Source of the DNA: Pseudomonas yamanorum
Lineage (GTDB): Bacteria > Pseudomonadota > Gammaproteobacteria > Pseudomonadales > Pseudomonadaceae
DNA: 64,000 nt
Assembly: GCF_900105735.1 (NCBI RefSeq)
Contig: NZ_LT629793.1
Coordinates: 6,014,001 to 6,078,000 of the forward strand
Direction: 5' to 3'
Shown: in pieces, positions 9,895 to 18,005 of the stretch
How positions within the stretch are numbered: the stretch's first letter is position 1
How the letters are laid out: each line of letters starts with the position of its first letter
Program-made: the position numbers and the translations under genes
The notes under the pieces: model-generated
The model's database searches: none
What the model was told of the DNA's origin: nothing
What the model saw: only the letters and a program-made list of their open reading frames with translations

Positions 9895-10578
9895 TCAAAG
9901 TTGCTTTAGAGCGGCGGCCCAGTCTTTGGTGTTCATAATACCCAGCGCCTTAAACTTGCCATTGGGCAGAAGCTTGACGAACAACGCACTGCCGTATTCG
10001 GCATGCGCGGCGTGTTCGAAGCCCAGCGCTTCTTCAAAGTCGCTGATACAGGCGCTGTGGGTGATCAGCAACAAGTTGCGATTTGCGAGCTTGTGAGGAC
10101 GCAGTTCCTCGGCGATGGCGGGGCCGCAGATAGCCAATGGGCCGGGTGACAATTCGGATTTTCCGAACATGAACAGCGAGGTCTGCGCCGTACGCGTGGT
10201 GGGGCTGCTCAGTACGTCGGTGTTTTCCATGCCCAGGGTCTGAAAGACCTTGCCGGTGGCGGCGGCAGTGACCGTACCGCTGATGGTCAAGCCGTCAGCG
10301 GGGCCCAGGCAGGGGTTGTTGGAGCGGTCGCAGCGTTCTTCATGACGCACCAGCACCACCAGGTCACCGTTGCGCCAGGCTTCTACGGTTCCAGAGGTGA
10401 GCAGGCGATGGCCCACGGCCAGGTCCAGGGGCGATCGTGGCCACCAGATAAATGCGACCACTGCCAGGCTGACCACTACAGCGCAGGCCAGACCCAACCA
10501 TAGTTTGTTCAACTGTTTTACAGATGCCCAGCGTGAGCGGGGCTTACTCAGAGACAGGTCAACCACACTATTCACCAT
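9895..10578 (-). CDS. Histidine phosphatase family protein, membrane-anchored (Ais-like)
   Basis: This 227-residue protein has one N-terminal membrane anchor (about 27-46). A phosphatase domain follows with the RHE signature VVLVRHEERCD (Arg78, catalytic His79) and the second histidine in LLLITHSACISD (His174). The layout matches periplasm-facing Ais/PmrG-type LPS core heptose phosphatases. Its position next to arnT and the GT39 gene supports LPS modification. The start at 10578 has GGAAG 7 bases upstream; upstream in-frame codons read through a region of non-protein composition and are not used. Confidence 0.78.
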   Translation of the reverse strand: MVNSVVDLSLSKPRSRWASVKQLNKLWLGLACAVVVSLAVVAFIWWPRSPLDLAVGHRLLTSGTVEAWRNGDLVVLVRHEERCDRSNNPCLGPADGLTISGTVTAAATGKVFQTLGMENTDVLSSPTTRTAQTSLFMFGKSELSPGPLAICGPAIAEELRPHKLANRNLLLITHSACISDFEEALGFEHAAHAEYGSALFVKLLPNGKFKALGIMNTKDWAAALKQL

Positions 10579-10923
10579 TGGTAACTTCCAGGCGTAATCC
10601 GGTAACTGGCAGCGGCAAGTTAGGCAAGCGCCAAGTGAGTAGCGCTGATGCAGGAATATGCAAAAGCGTGTCACAGGGGCGCTGTCTTTTTGCTGAACAT
10701 ACCGATATAAAAATTTGTTCACTTGCACTAACGGGCGTTTGAAAATAACCGGCCTGTTATCTGCTCATGGGCGGCAATTTAAAGTGCGGCAGGTGGCAGC
10801 CGAGTGAAATCAATGTGAAAAATTTGCGGCGGTCATGGGGCGCTCCTTTTGCCCAAGGTTGTGACATAAAAATGTGACAACCGTTATTCTCGGCCTCAGT
10901 CCAGAGGCAGGTGGGGAAGGGTG
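10579..10923. other. Divergent intergenic region between the phosphatase and ABC genes
   Basis: The 345 bases hold back-to-back promoters. The half near the phosphatase is A/T-rich (10680-10760). The half near the ABC gene carries an inverted repeat at 10859-10880 and a TTATTCT candidate -10 box (10884-10890). No gene is seen. Confidence 0.5.
10859..10880. promoter_or_regulatory. Inverted repeat upstream of the AttEFGH-like operon
   Basis: TTGTGACAT is followed by AAAA and ATGTGACAA; the 9-base arms differ from a perfect palindrome at one position. It sits about 45 bases upstream of the start codon and just ahead of a possible -10 box, where a repressor or activator would act. The binding protein is unknown. 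Confidence 0.5.
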
Positions 10924-11592
10924 ATGCTGCAGGTACAAGGGGTGTTTAAAAGCTATGGCACGCCGCAGGGGCCGTTGGCCGTGCTGGCGGGTGTCGACCT
11001 GTACCTCGGAGAGCGTAGCAGTCTTGCGCTGATGGGCGAGTCCGGGAGCGGAAAAAGTACCTTGCTCCACCTGGTGGCCGGGCTCGACCAGGTCGACCGT
11101 GGCCGCATCCAGGTCGGCGATCAGCGCCTGGACCTGATGAGCGAAGCGCAGTTAGCCCACTGGCGGCGTACCGAGATCGGCCTGGTGTTCCAGCAGTTCA
11201 ACCTGATCGGCAGCTTGCGGGTGGAAGACAACCTGGCATTCCAGGCACGCCTGGCCGGGCGCCTCGATCCGGCCTGGCAAGCACAGCTGGTGGAACGCCT
11301 GGGCCTCGGGGATTTGCTCAAGCGTTATCCCGAACAACTGTCCGGCGGCCAGCAGCAACGGGTGGCGGTGGGGCGAGCCCTGGCGTCGCGGCCTGGCTTG
11401 TTGCTGGCGGACGAACCCACCGGAAACCTCGATGAAGCCACCAGCGATGAAGTACTGCAATTGCTGCTGGACCTGCTGCGGGACAGCCCCACCAGTTTGT
11501 TGATGGTGACTCACAGTCCGCGCATCGCGACGCGCCTGGACCAGCAGGTGGTATTGCACCGCGGCCAGGTACTCGCAGCGGACGCCCGCTGA
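10924..11592 (+). CDS. ABC transporter ATP-binding protein (LolD/MacB type, AttE-like)
   Basis: This 222-residue cytoplasmic ATPase powers the permease encoded directly downstream. It shows Walker A GESGSGKST, Q-loop FQQFNL, signature LSGGQQQRV, Walker B LLLADEPTG and the H-loop THS. It belongs to the LolD/FtsE/MacB subfamily, which works with FtsX-type permeases. ATG at 10924 is preferred over GTG at 10921 because GGGGAAGG (10913-10920) is better placed for it. The stop is one base before the permease start (11594), so translation is coupled. Confidence 0.92.
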   Translation: MLQVQGVFKSYGTPQGPLAVLAGVDLYLGERSSLALMGESGSGKSTLLHLVAGLDQVDRGRIQVGDQRLDLMSEAQLAHWRRTEIGLVFQQFNLIGSLRVEDNLAFQARLAGRLDPAWQAQLVERLGLGDLLKRYPEQLSGGQQQRVAVGRALASRPGLLLADEPTGNLDEATSDEVLQLLLDLLRDSPTSLLMVTHSPRIATRLDQQVVLHRGQVLAADAR

Positions 11593-11593
11593 A

Positions 11594-14068
11594 ATGCGTG
11601 TCTTCTATTGGACACTGCGCGCGCTGCTCAGTCATTGGCGTCGCCACCCCGTGCAGTTCTTCAGCGTACTCACCGGCCTGTGGCTGGCCACTGCGCTGTT
11701 GACCGGTGTGCAAGCTCTCAATAGCCAGGCGCGGGACAGCTATGCCCGGGCCAGCCAACTGATCGGCGGTGAACCCCAGGCCAGCCTCAGTGCGCCGGAC
11801 GGTGCCAGTTTCCCCCAGGCGCTGTTTGCCGAGCTGCGTCGCGCGGGTTGGCCGGTGTCGCCGATGGTGCAGGGCCGCGTGACGCTCAAGGGGCATGAAG
11901 ACCAGCGCTTGCAAGTGATGGGCATCGACCCGGTGTCGTTGCCCGGCGGTGGTGCGGTGGCCGGCCAGACCCTGGACCGGGCGCAGATGGTCGCCTTCTT
12001 CAACCCGCCGGGACGCACCTGGATCGCGCCGCAGACCTTGCAGGCGCTGGGCCTGAAAGAGGGCGACCAGCCGCTGACGGCCGCCGGGCTGGCCCTGCCG
12101 CCGCTGCATGTACAACCGGACATGGCCCCCGGCGTATTGCTGACCGATATCGGCTTCGCCCAACCGCTGCTGGACATGCCCCAGCGCCTGTCGCGGTTGC
12201 TGCTGGACAAGGCCTTTGCCGCCGCGCATCCCGCCTTGCCGCCGGCACTGGGCGCGCAACTGCAACTCAAGCAGGCCGAGGAAAACAACCTCGCGCGCCT
12301 CACTGAAAGCTTCCACCTGAACCTCGATGCGCTGGGCTTTTTGTCCTTCGTGGTGGGTCTGTTTATCGTGCACGCCGCCATCGGCCTGGCCCTGGAACAA
12401 CGGCGCGGCCTGCTGCGAACCTTGCGTGCGTGCGGGGTGAGCGCGCGAATGCTGATCCTCAGCCTGGCGGTCGAACTGGGTGGCATGGCCGTGCTTGGCG
12501 GCCTGGTGGGCGTGGCCAGCGGGTACTTGTTGGCCAGCTTGTTGCTGCCGGACGTGGCCGCCAGTTTGCGCGGCTTGTACGGCGCCGAAGTGCCTGGCCA
12601 ACTGAGCCTTAGCCCGCTGTGGTGGCTGAGTGGATTGGGCCTGGGTTTACTCGGCGCGTTGCTCGCCGGGGCCAGCAGTTTGTGGCGAGCAGCGCGTTTG
12701 CCATTGTTGGCGTTGGCCAAAGCCCAGGCCTGGCATCAGGCCCATGGGCGCTGGCTGCGGCGTCAGGGCTGGGTGGCAGGCGCTGCCTTGCTGATCGCAA
12801 TCCTGGCCCTGGTGTTTGGCGATAGCCTGGCCAGCGGTTTTGTCTTGATGGCGGCCTTGTTGCTGGGCGCTGCGCTGGGCTTGCCGGTGGTGCTCAATGG
12901 CGTGCTCAAAGCGGTGCTGGGGCGCAGCCGTTCGGTGTTGGGGCAATGGTTTCTCGCCGATTGCCGCCAGCAGTTGCCAGCCCTGAGCCTGGCGCTGATG
13001 GCCTTGCTGCTGGCGTTGGCCGCCAATATCGGCGCGGGCTCGATGACCTCGGGCTTTCGCCAGACCTTCAACAACTGGCTGGAACAGCGCCTGACCGCCG
13101 AGCTGTACCTCAACCCGCAAAACCCGGCCCAGGCTGACGCGCTGCAAACCTGGCTGGTGCAGCAGCCACTGGTGCAGGCGGTACTGCCCACCTGGCAGGT
13201 TGCGGTGCAACTGCAAGGTTGGCCGGCGGACCTGTTCGGCGTGGTCGACGACCCGACTTATCGCCAGCATTGGCCGTTGCTGGAGGCGGCAACGGACCCA
13301 TGGGGCCAGTTGCTGCAGGACGACGCCCTGATGCTCAGCGAGCAAATGGCACGCAGGCTCAAGGTGCGGCTGGGTGATGTCATCAACATTCCCACCCCTC
13401 AAGGTCCATGGTCGCCCAAGGTGGTGGGGATTTACGCCGATTACGGCAACCCCAAGGGCCATCTGCTGGTGAACGCGCGGCACCTGTTGCAGCACTGGCC
13501 AGGATTATCACCGGCACGTTTCAACCTGCGAGTACTGCCTGGCAATGTACCGCCACTGGTGCGTGAAGTGCAGAACCGGTTCGCCCTGGAAGACAGCCGC
13601 ATCGTCGACCAGCAGCAGCTCAAGGGCTGGTCGAGCCAGGTCTTCGAACGGACTTTTGCCGCCACCGCCGCCCTCAACAGCCTGACCCTGGGGGTGGCCG
13701 GCGTGGCGCTGTTCATCAGCCTGCTGACCCAGAGCCAAAGCCGGCTTGGCCAGTTGGCGCCGTTGTGGGCGCTGGGCGTCACACGCCGCCAATTGATGCT
13801 GCTCAACCTCGGCCAAACCTGGCTGCTGGCGGTGCTGACCCTGGTGCTGGCGTTGCCCTTGGGGTTGTTGCTGGCGTGGTGCCTGGATGTGGTGATCAAC
13901 GTCCAGGCCTTTGGCTGGCGCCTGCCGTTGCAGGTATTCCCGTGGCAACTGGCGCAACTGCTGGGCCTGGCGATGTTGGCCACCTTGCTGGCTTCGGCGT
14001 GGCCGCTGTGGCAGTTGTACCGCAGTCGCCCGGCGGATTTGCTGAGGACCTTTGCCAATGAAGATTAA
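11594..14068 (+). CDS. FtsX-family ABC permease, large two-domain form (AttFG-like)
   Basis: This 824-residue inner-membrane protein has one N-terminal membrane segment, a large periplasmic domain, and two FtsX-type membrane domains (about 255-375 and 690-820) separated by a block of membrane helices (about 395-490) and a second periplasmic domain. It corresponds to a fusion of the two permease halves seen as AttF and AttG. Such MacB/LolCE-like proteins drive extraction or movement of envelope lipids or lipoproteins by mechanotransmission rather than passing substrate through the membrane. Its last 11 bases overlap the lipoprotein gene. Confidence 0.88.
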   Translation: MRVFYWTLRALLSHWRRHPVQFFSVLTGLWLATALLTGVQALNSQARDSYARASQLIGGEPQASLSAPDGASFPQALFAELRRAGWPVSPMVQGRVTLKGHEDQRLQVMGIDPVSLPGGGAVAGQTLDRAQMVAFFNPPGRTWIAPQTLQALGLKEGDQPLTAAGLALPPLHVQPDMAPGVLLTDIGFAQPLLDMPQRLSRLLLDKAFAAAHPALPPALGAQLQLKQAEENNLARLTESFHLNLDALGFLSFVVGLFIVHAAIGLALEQRRGLLRTLRACGVSARMLILSLAVELGGMAVLGGLVGVASGYLLASLLLPDVAASLRGLYGAEVPGQLSLSPLWWLSGLGLGLLGALLAGASSLWRAARLPLLALAKAQAWHQAHGRWLRRQGWVAGAALLIAILALVFGDSLASGFVLMAALLLGAALGLPVVLNGVLKAVLGRSRSVLGQWFLADCRQQLPALSLALMALLLALAANIGAGSMTSGFRQTFNNWLEQRLTAELYLNPQNPAQADALQTWLVQQPLVQAVLPTWQVAVQLQGWPADLFGVVDDPTYRQHWPLLEAATDPWGQLLQDDALMLSEQMARRLKVRLGDVINIPTPQGPWSPKVVGIYADYGNPKGHLLVNARHLLQHWPGLSPARFNLRVLPGNVPPLVREVQNRFALEDSRIVDQQQLKGWSSQVFERTFAATAALNSLTLGVAGVALFISLLTQSQSRLGQLAPLWALGVTRRQLMLLNLGQTWLLAVLTLVLALPLGLLLAWCLDVVINVQAFGWRLPLQVFPWQLAQLLGLAMLATLLASAWPLWQLYRSRPADLLRTFANED

Positions 14069-15122
14069 GTACCTGCTATGGGCAACCTTCCTGCTGCTCG
14101 GCGCCTGCGACAAACCGCCAGCGTCTGAAGAAAGCTTCGCCGGGCTGGGCAGCCAGGCGGCGGACTTTGCCCAGGTGGTGCCCGGCAAAGTCTTCAGCTT
14201 TCCCGAGGACCACGGCCCCCATGACGGCTATCGCATTGAATGGTGGTACCTCACCGCTAACCTCAAGGACGCCGAGGGCAATGCCTACGGCGTGCAATGG
14301 ACGCTGTTTCGCAACGCCCTCAAGGCCGGGCCGACGCAACCGGGCTGGCACGACTCGACGGTCTGGCTCGGCCACGCCGCCGTCACTTCGGCCACTCACC
14401 ACTACGCTGCCGAACGCTATGCCCGTGGCGGCGTGGGGCAGGCGGGGGCCCAGGCGGTGCCGTTCAATGCCTGGATCGATGACTGGAACTTCGCCACCCG
14501 CCCTGGTGCAACCAGCCCCTTGGCGGACATGCAGTTGAAGGCCGCCGGCGAGCATTTCAATTACGACCTGCACCTGACCTCCAGCCGTCCATTGGTGCTC
14601 CAGGGCGATAACGGCTACAGCCGAAAATCCGATCAGGGCCAGGCGTCGTACTACTACAGCCAGCCGTTTTTTCAGGCGGATGGCCGCGTGACCATCGACG
14701 GCAAACCTTATCAAGTCACCGGCACCGCCTGGCTCGACCGCGAATGGAGCAGCCAGCCCCTGACCGCCAGCCAGACTGGCTGGGACTGGTTCTCCCTGCA
14801 CCTGGACAGCGGCGAGCAGCTGATGCTGTTTCGGGTGCGGCAGACAGACGGACCGTCCTACCTGACCGGCACCTGGATCGACAAAGAGGGCCACACACAG
14901 ACCCTGCACAACCAGGATATTCAACTGACGCCGCTGGGCACGACTGCCATTGATGGGCGCAGCATTCCCACCCAGTGGTCATTGAAGATCCCGGGCAAAC
15001 ATCTGGATATCACCACGGAAGCGGTCAACCCGAAAGCCTGGATGAACCTGAGCATTCCTTACTGGGAAGGGCCGGTGAAATTTCAGGGTGGGGTGGGGTA
15101 CCTGGAGATGACGGGGTATTAA
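14058..15122 (+). CDS. AttH-like lipoprotein (CrtC N-terminal/lipocalin-like domain)
   Basis: This 354-residue protein starts with a lipoprotein signal (LLLGAC, lipidated Cys about 16). It contains the AttH/CrtC signature RIEWWYLTANL and LDREWSSQ, and the tandem lipocalin-like beta domains typical of AttH. Ser after the Cys is absent; Asp follows, which by the +2 rule would hold it at the inner membrane. ATG at 14058 overlaps the permease stop, so the three genes form one operon. AttH was named from Agrobacterium attachment genes; the biochemical role is unproven. Related proteins act on hydrophobic substrates. Confidence 0.85.
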   Translation: MKIKYLLWATFLLLGACDKPPASEESFAGLGSQAADFAQVVPGKVFSFPEDHGPHDGYRIEWWYLTANLKDAEGNAYGVQWTLFRNALKAGPTQPGWHDSTVWLGHAAVTSATHHYAAERYARGGVGQAGAQAVPFNAWIDDWNFATRPGATSPLADMQLKAAGEHFNYDLHLTSSRPLVLQGDNGYSRKSDQGQASYYYSQPFFQADGRVTIDGKPYQVTGTAWLDREWSSQPLTASQTGWDWFSLHLDSGEQLMLFRVRQTDGPSYLTGTWIDKEGHTQTLHNQDIQLTPLGTTAIDGRSIPTQWSLKIPGKHLDITTEAVNPKAWMNLSIPYWEGPVKFQGGVGYLEMTGY

Positions 15123-15142
15123 TTGTAAGAATCGGCTTACAA
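15123..15142. promoter_or_regulatory. TTGTAAG inverted repeat immediately after attH-like gene
   Basis: TTGTAAG and CTTACAA are separated by six bases directly after the stop codon. There is no T-run behind it, so it is more likely an operator for the next gene, or a weak 3' stem, than a full terminator. Confidence 0.35.
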
Positions 15143-15182
15143 AATACTGGACATGTATACAGTAATTAATTAGATTCCATCC

Positions 15183-15224
15183 CAGGTGACCGGATGTCAC
15201 CGGTTACCTGAGCTTCAATTTTTT
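15183..15224 (+). terminator. Hairpin plus T-run between attH-like gene and secreted protein gene
   Basis: An 11-base stem CAGGTGACCGG/CCGGTTACCTG with one mismatch encloses ATGTCA. After eight bases comes TTTTTT (15219-15224). It can serve as terminator for the ABC operon. It also lies 20-60 bases upstream of the next start codon, so it could be a leader hairpin of that gene. Confidence 0.55.
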
Positions 15225-15243
15225 AACTATGGATGGATAAAAA

Positions 15244-16713
15244 ATGAAATCTAAAAAAGCCTTTGTATTGGGCGCGGCCATGATGGCTGCCAGCTTCGTT
15301 TCGGCCTTTGCCCTGGCCGAGCAATATCCGTCGCAGAGCAGTGTGCATCTGAGCGAAAAAAGCTTGAGTGCAGCGGTCAAGAGTGCCCTGAAATCCGGTG
15401 GCAAGGTGCAGGCCTCCGCGTCTTCGGCGCAGGTGCTGGACAAGCTCAAGGCTGCACAAAAAACCAAGACCCTCGGTGTGCAAAAGAAGGCTGCCAGCGT
15501 CGCGAAGCCTTCTGAAAGTGTGCAGATTTCGCCGGTGAGCCGGCTGGTAAAACCGGCCAAGGCGCCTGCTGCCCAGGCCGCGTTTGTACCGCTGTGTGAC
15601 AGCCTCGATATTAACGTTGGTTACAGCTATGACGGCTTGCAGAGCGGTGAATCAAAGTGCTTCCACTTTAATGTGCCCGCCAAGGCCAAGGTGCAGATCT
15701 ACCTCGCTGGTCAGCAGCCGGGGACCGAAATGGCCCTGACGCTGTTCCAGGACGACGGGCAGAACAACCTGACGGCACTGATCACTTCTGATAACCCGGG
15801 CAACAGCGATGAAGTCATCAGCGGCATGCTTGAAGCCGGGGACTACTACTGGTTCCTGGAGGCCAAGGTTGCCGACGGTTCGGCCTTCGACTTCGGCGCG
15901 ATCGTCAACACAGCGATTGACGCCTACGAGCCCAACGACACACCGGAAACGGCGTTCGCCTTGCCGGACCGCTTGAACTACCTGACGGGCAACCTCGACA
16001 GCCCGGATGACGTTGATTACTTCGACTTCGCCGCCGTACGCGGACAGGGTGTCAGCCTGTTCCTCGGTGATGACGATAAGGGCGTGCGCAATCAGTGGAT
16101 CTTCGAGTACTTCAACGGCAGCGCCTGGGTCAACATTCCGGGTGGCTCGACGGCGACCTTCCCGAGCCGGGCGCCAGGCTTTGTCTACAAGGCGCGCGTG
16201 CGGGCCAACCCCGCTGAGGCGTGGGATGCCAAGTCCGAGTACAAGCTGACGTTCGGTTCGAGTCCGCGCCTGGCGGACTCCGATGCGAGGGGCGGAACGG
16301 TGACCCGAATCCCGGTGGGCATCGCACCTCTGGCGACCCAGGTCGGTCGTCTCATGACCTGGAGAACCGAATGGAAAGACAGCACGGGTGCACCGTTGGT
16401 GGGGGTCACTTCACAGCTCAAGGTCGACAAGCGGTTTGTTCCGGGTCCGGACTTTAACTGGACGGTATTCTCGGACGTCACCGACAGTGCCGGCAAAACA
16501 TCCGGAAGCGCGGAGTTGGGCGGTTGTGTGGGTGATTACCGTGCCCAGTACTACGACAGCAGCACGGGCGTGAAGTACCTCTGGGACACCTGGTACAACG
16601 TTGGCGGCTGGCGCATCGACCTCAAGGAGTTGCCGAATGTCGGCGTCGGTGGCGATAACGTTCCCTATGTGAGCCTGGGGCATATCTGCAGCCAGGACAT
16701 CATTGGCCGATAA
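15244..16713 (+). CDS. Secreted protein with tandem PPC-like beta domains, function unknown
   Basis: The 489-residue protein has a signal peptide (1-25, FALAEQ). A Lys/Ala/Ser-rich region follows (about 30-115, with VQKKAAS and KPAKAPAAQ), which resembles a disordered linker or propeptide. Two beta-sandwich domains of the bacterial pre-peptidase C-terminal type come next (about 120-220: GESKCFHFNVPAKAKVQIYL; about 228-330: YEPNDTPETA, DDVDYFDF). The C-terminal third (about 345-489) has an Ig-like feel and several cysteines. No peptidase or other catalytic motif is visible. It stands alone between a hairpin and a strong terminator. Confidence 0.75.
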   Translation: MKSKKAFVLGAAMMAASFVSAFALAEQYPSQSSVHLSEKSLSAAVKSALKSGGKVQASASSAQVLDKLKAAQKTKTLGVQKKAASVAKPSESVQISPVSRLVKPAKAPAAQAAFVPLCDSLDINVGYSYDGLQSGESKCFHFNVPAKAKVQIYLAGQQPGTEMALTLFQDDGQNNLTALITSDNPGNSDEVISGMLEAGDYYWFLEAKVADGSAFDFGAIVNTAIDAYEPNDTPETAFALPDRLNYLTGNLDSPDDVDYFDFAAVRGQGVSLFLGDDDKGVRNQWIFEYFNGSAWVNIPGGSTATFPSRAPGFVYKARVRANPAEAWDAKSEYKLTFGSSPRLADSDARGGTVTRIPVGIAPLATQVGRLMTWRTEWKDSTGAPLVGVTSQLKVDKRFVPGPDFNWTVFSDVTDSAGKTSGSAELGGCVGDYRAQYYDSSTGVKYLWDTWYNVGGWRIDLKELPNVGVGGDNVPYVSLGHICSQDIIGR

Positions 16714-16740
16714 CCGGCGCATAAGAGCCCTCTGAAATGT

Positions 16741-16769
16741 AAACGCCCCACCTAGGTGGGGCGTTTTTT
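16741..16769. terminator. Rho-independent terminator, possibly bidirectional
   Basis: AAACGCCCCACC and GGTGGGGCGTTTTTT form a stem of about 13 pairs around CTAGG with a T-run on the plus strand and a shorter one on the minus strand. It ends the secreted-protein transcript and touches the stop codon of the convergent gene. Confidence 0.9.
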
Positions 16770-17445
16770 ATTGGCCTTTTTTTGGTTCGGGCGCTTGTGG
16801 TTCCCAATGCAGGGTGCCGAACAGGTAGTCCATCAGCGGCAGGACGATATTGAAATTGCGTCCCTGCATGAGTTCGCGGCGGTGATGCAGGGCGTGCAGG
16901 TGGTGCATCTGGCGGATCCACGGCAGGCGGGCCACGGGGTGGTTGGGGGGCAGGTGTTCGCAGGCGTGGAAGAATTCATAGAGCAGGTAGCCGAGGATCA
17001 TGCAGCCGGCGAACAGGCCGGCGACGTTGGGGTTGAGGTGTTTGAGCAGCCACCAGGCGGGGAGGGTAACGGCCAGGCTGTGGAGCAGGATGAGCCAGGC
17101 GGGGAACAGGATGACGCGCCAGTCTTGCGGGCTGTCGTAGGTCATGTGGCCTGGGGTGAAGAAGCTGTGGTGGTCGCCGGTGTGGCGGGCGTAGAACAGG
17201 CGGGCGAAGGGGTGTTTGTGGTGGCCCAGGTGGCGGTGGACGAGGTAGATGCACAGGTTGAAGAAGATCAGGGTGAAGGGGATGGTCAGCCATTCCAGGG
17301 GTTGGATTTGTTGGGTGGTTGACCAGAACAGGGTGATGCAGAGCAGGCCGTAGCCGAGGACGAAACCGGCGTGGAGCCATGGGTTGTAGTGGGGGGTGAT
17401 GCTTGTGCGGTAGGCGGCGCGGAAGGCCTCGGTGGGGTGGGTCAT
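16768..17445 (-). CDS. Fatty acid hydroxylase/sterol desaturase family membrane protein
   Basis: This 225-residue protein has about four membrane helices. Histidine clusters HRHLGHHKH (about 70), HTGDHH (about 88), HACEH and HHLHALHH (about 185) match the eight-histidine di-iron site of the family. These enzymes hydroxylate or desaturate lipids using O2. The substrate is not evident, and there is no partner gene next to it. The reading frame is complete. The 5' side opens into large repeat copy B. Confidence 0.86.
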   Translation of the reverse strand: MTHPTEAFRAAYRTSITPHYNPWLHAGFVLGYGLLCITLFWSTTQQIQPLEWLTIPFTLIFFNLCIYLVHRHLGHHKHPFARLFYARHTGDHHSFFTPGHMTYDSPQDWRVILFPAWLILLHSLAVTLPAWWLLKHLNPNVAGLFAGCMILGYLLYEFFHACEHLPPNHPVARLPWIRQMHHLHALHHRRELMQGRNFNIVLPLMDYLFGTLHWEPQAPEPKKGQ

Positions 17446-17539
17446 TGGGGGGCGCTCGGTGTTGTTTTTGTTGGGGGGTGAGCTTAGTTGGGATTGGGGG
17501 GATTGCTTGGCTTCGCGGGGGGATTCCTGTGATTCCTGT

Positions 17540-17992
17540 GTACATATCCATTTCTTCGGTAACGGCCGCTTATGGTTCCGCTCTTACAGCGGGTCACTTT
17601 TGGCAAACGCCCGGAATGCCGGCCCAGCCAAAAGTAACCAAAAGGTCTTTGCCCCACCACTCGGTGCCTCGCCTAGGCTCGGCATGCCCGCACTCTGGCC
17701 ATCGTGGTTGATGGGGCCCGCAGATCAAGATCAAAGGCACGCAGCCTCGCTGGCGCTCGACAGCTGCTACGGGCGGGGTGGCTTTGCTTTTCTGTGGGAG
17801 CTGGCTTGCCTGCGATGCAGACAACTCGGTGTATCAGGCAGACCCAGTTGATGCTATCGCAGGCAAGCCAGCTCCCACATTTGACCGTGCCCGCTTTTGA
17901 TCTTGATTTTGATCTTAGGCGCCCTGTTAAACCACGCTGGCCGCTGTAAGAGCGGAACCATAAGCCGCCGTTACCCAAATAACGGATATACA
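17540..17992. repeat. Large intergenic palindromic repeat, copy B (shortened)
   Basis: It begins with GTACATATCC and GGTAACGGCCGCTTATGG, has the CCACCACTCGGTGCCTCGCC segment, an internal REP pair (17793-17879), and ends with CTGTAAGAGCGGAACC and AACGGATATA. The right arm lacks most of the sequence present in copies C and D, so it is about half their length. No gene is seen in it. Confidence 0.9.
17793..17879. repeat. REP doublet inside repeat copy B
   Basis: TGTGGGAGCTGGCTTGCCTG and its inverted partner CAGGCAAGCCAGCTCCCACA enclose 47 bases, making a long hairpin of the Pseudomonas REP type. Confidence 0.93.
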
Positions 17993-18005
17993 CCCCAAAC
18001 CCAGC

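Noticed and set aside
17446..17539. G-rich stretch (TTGGGGGGTGAGC, TTGGGGGGATTG) as a G-quadruplex or regulatory element
   Set aside because: G-runs are irregular and lie in the leader of the hydroxylase-family gene on the opposite strand; no clear four-run pattern.
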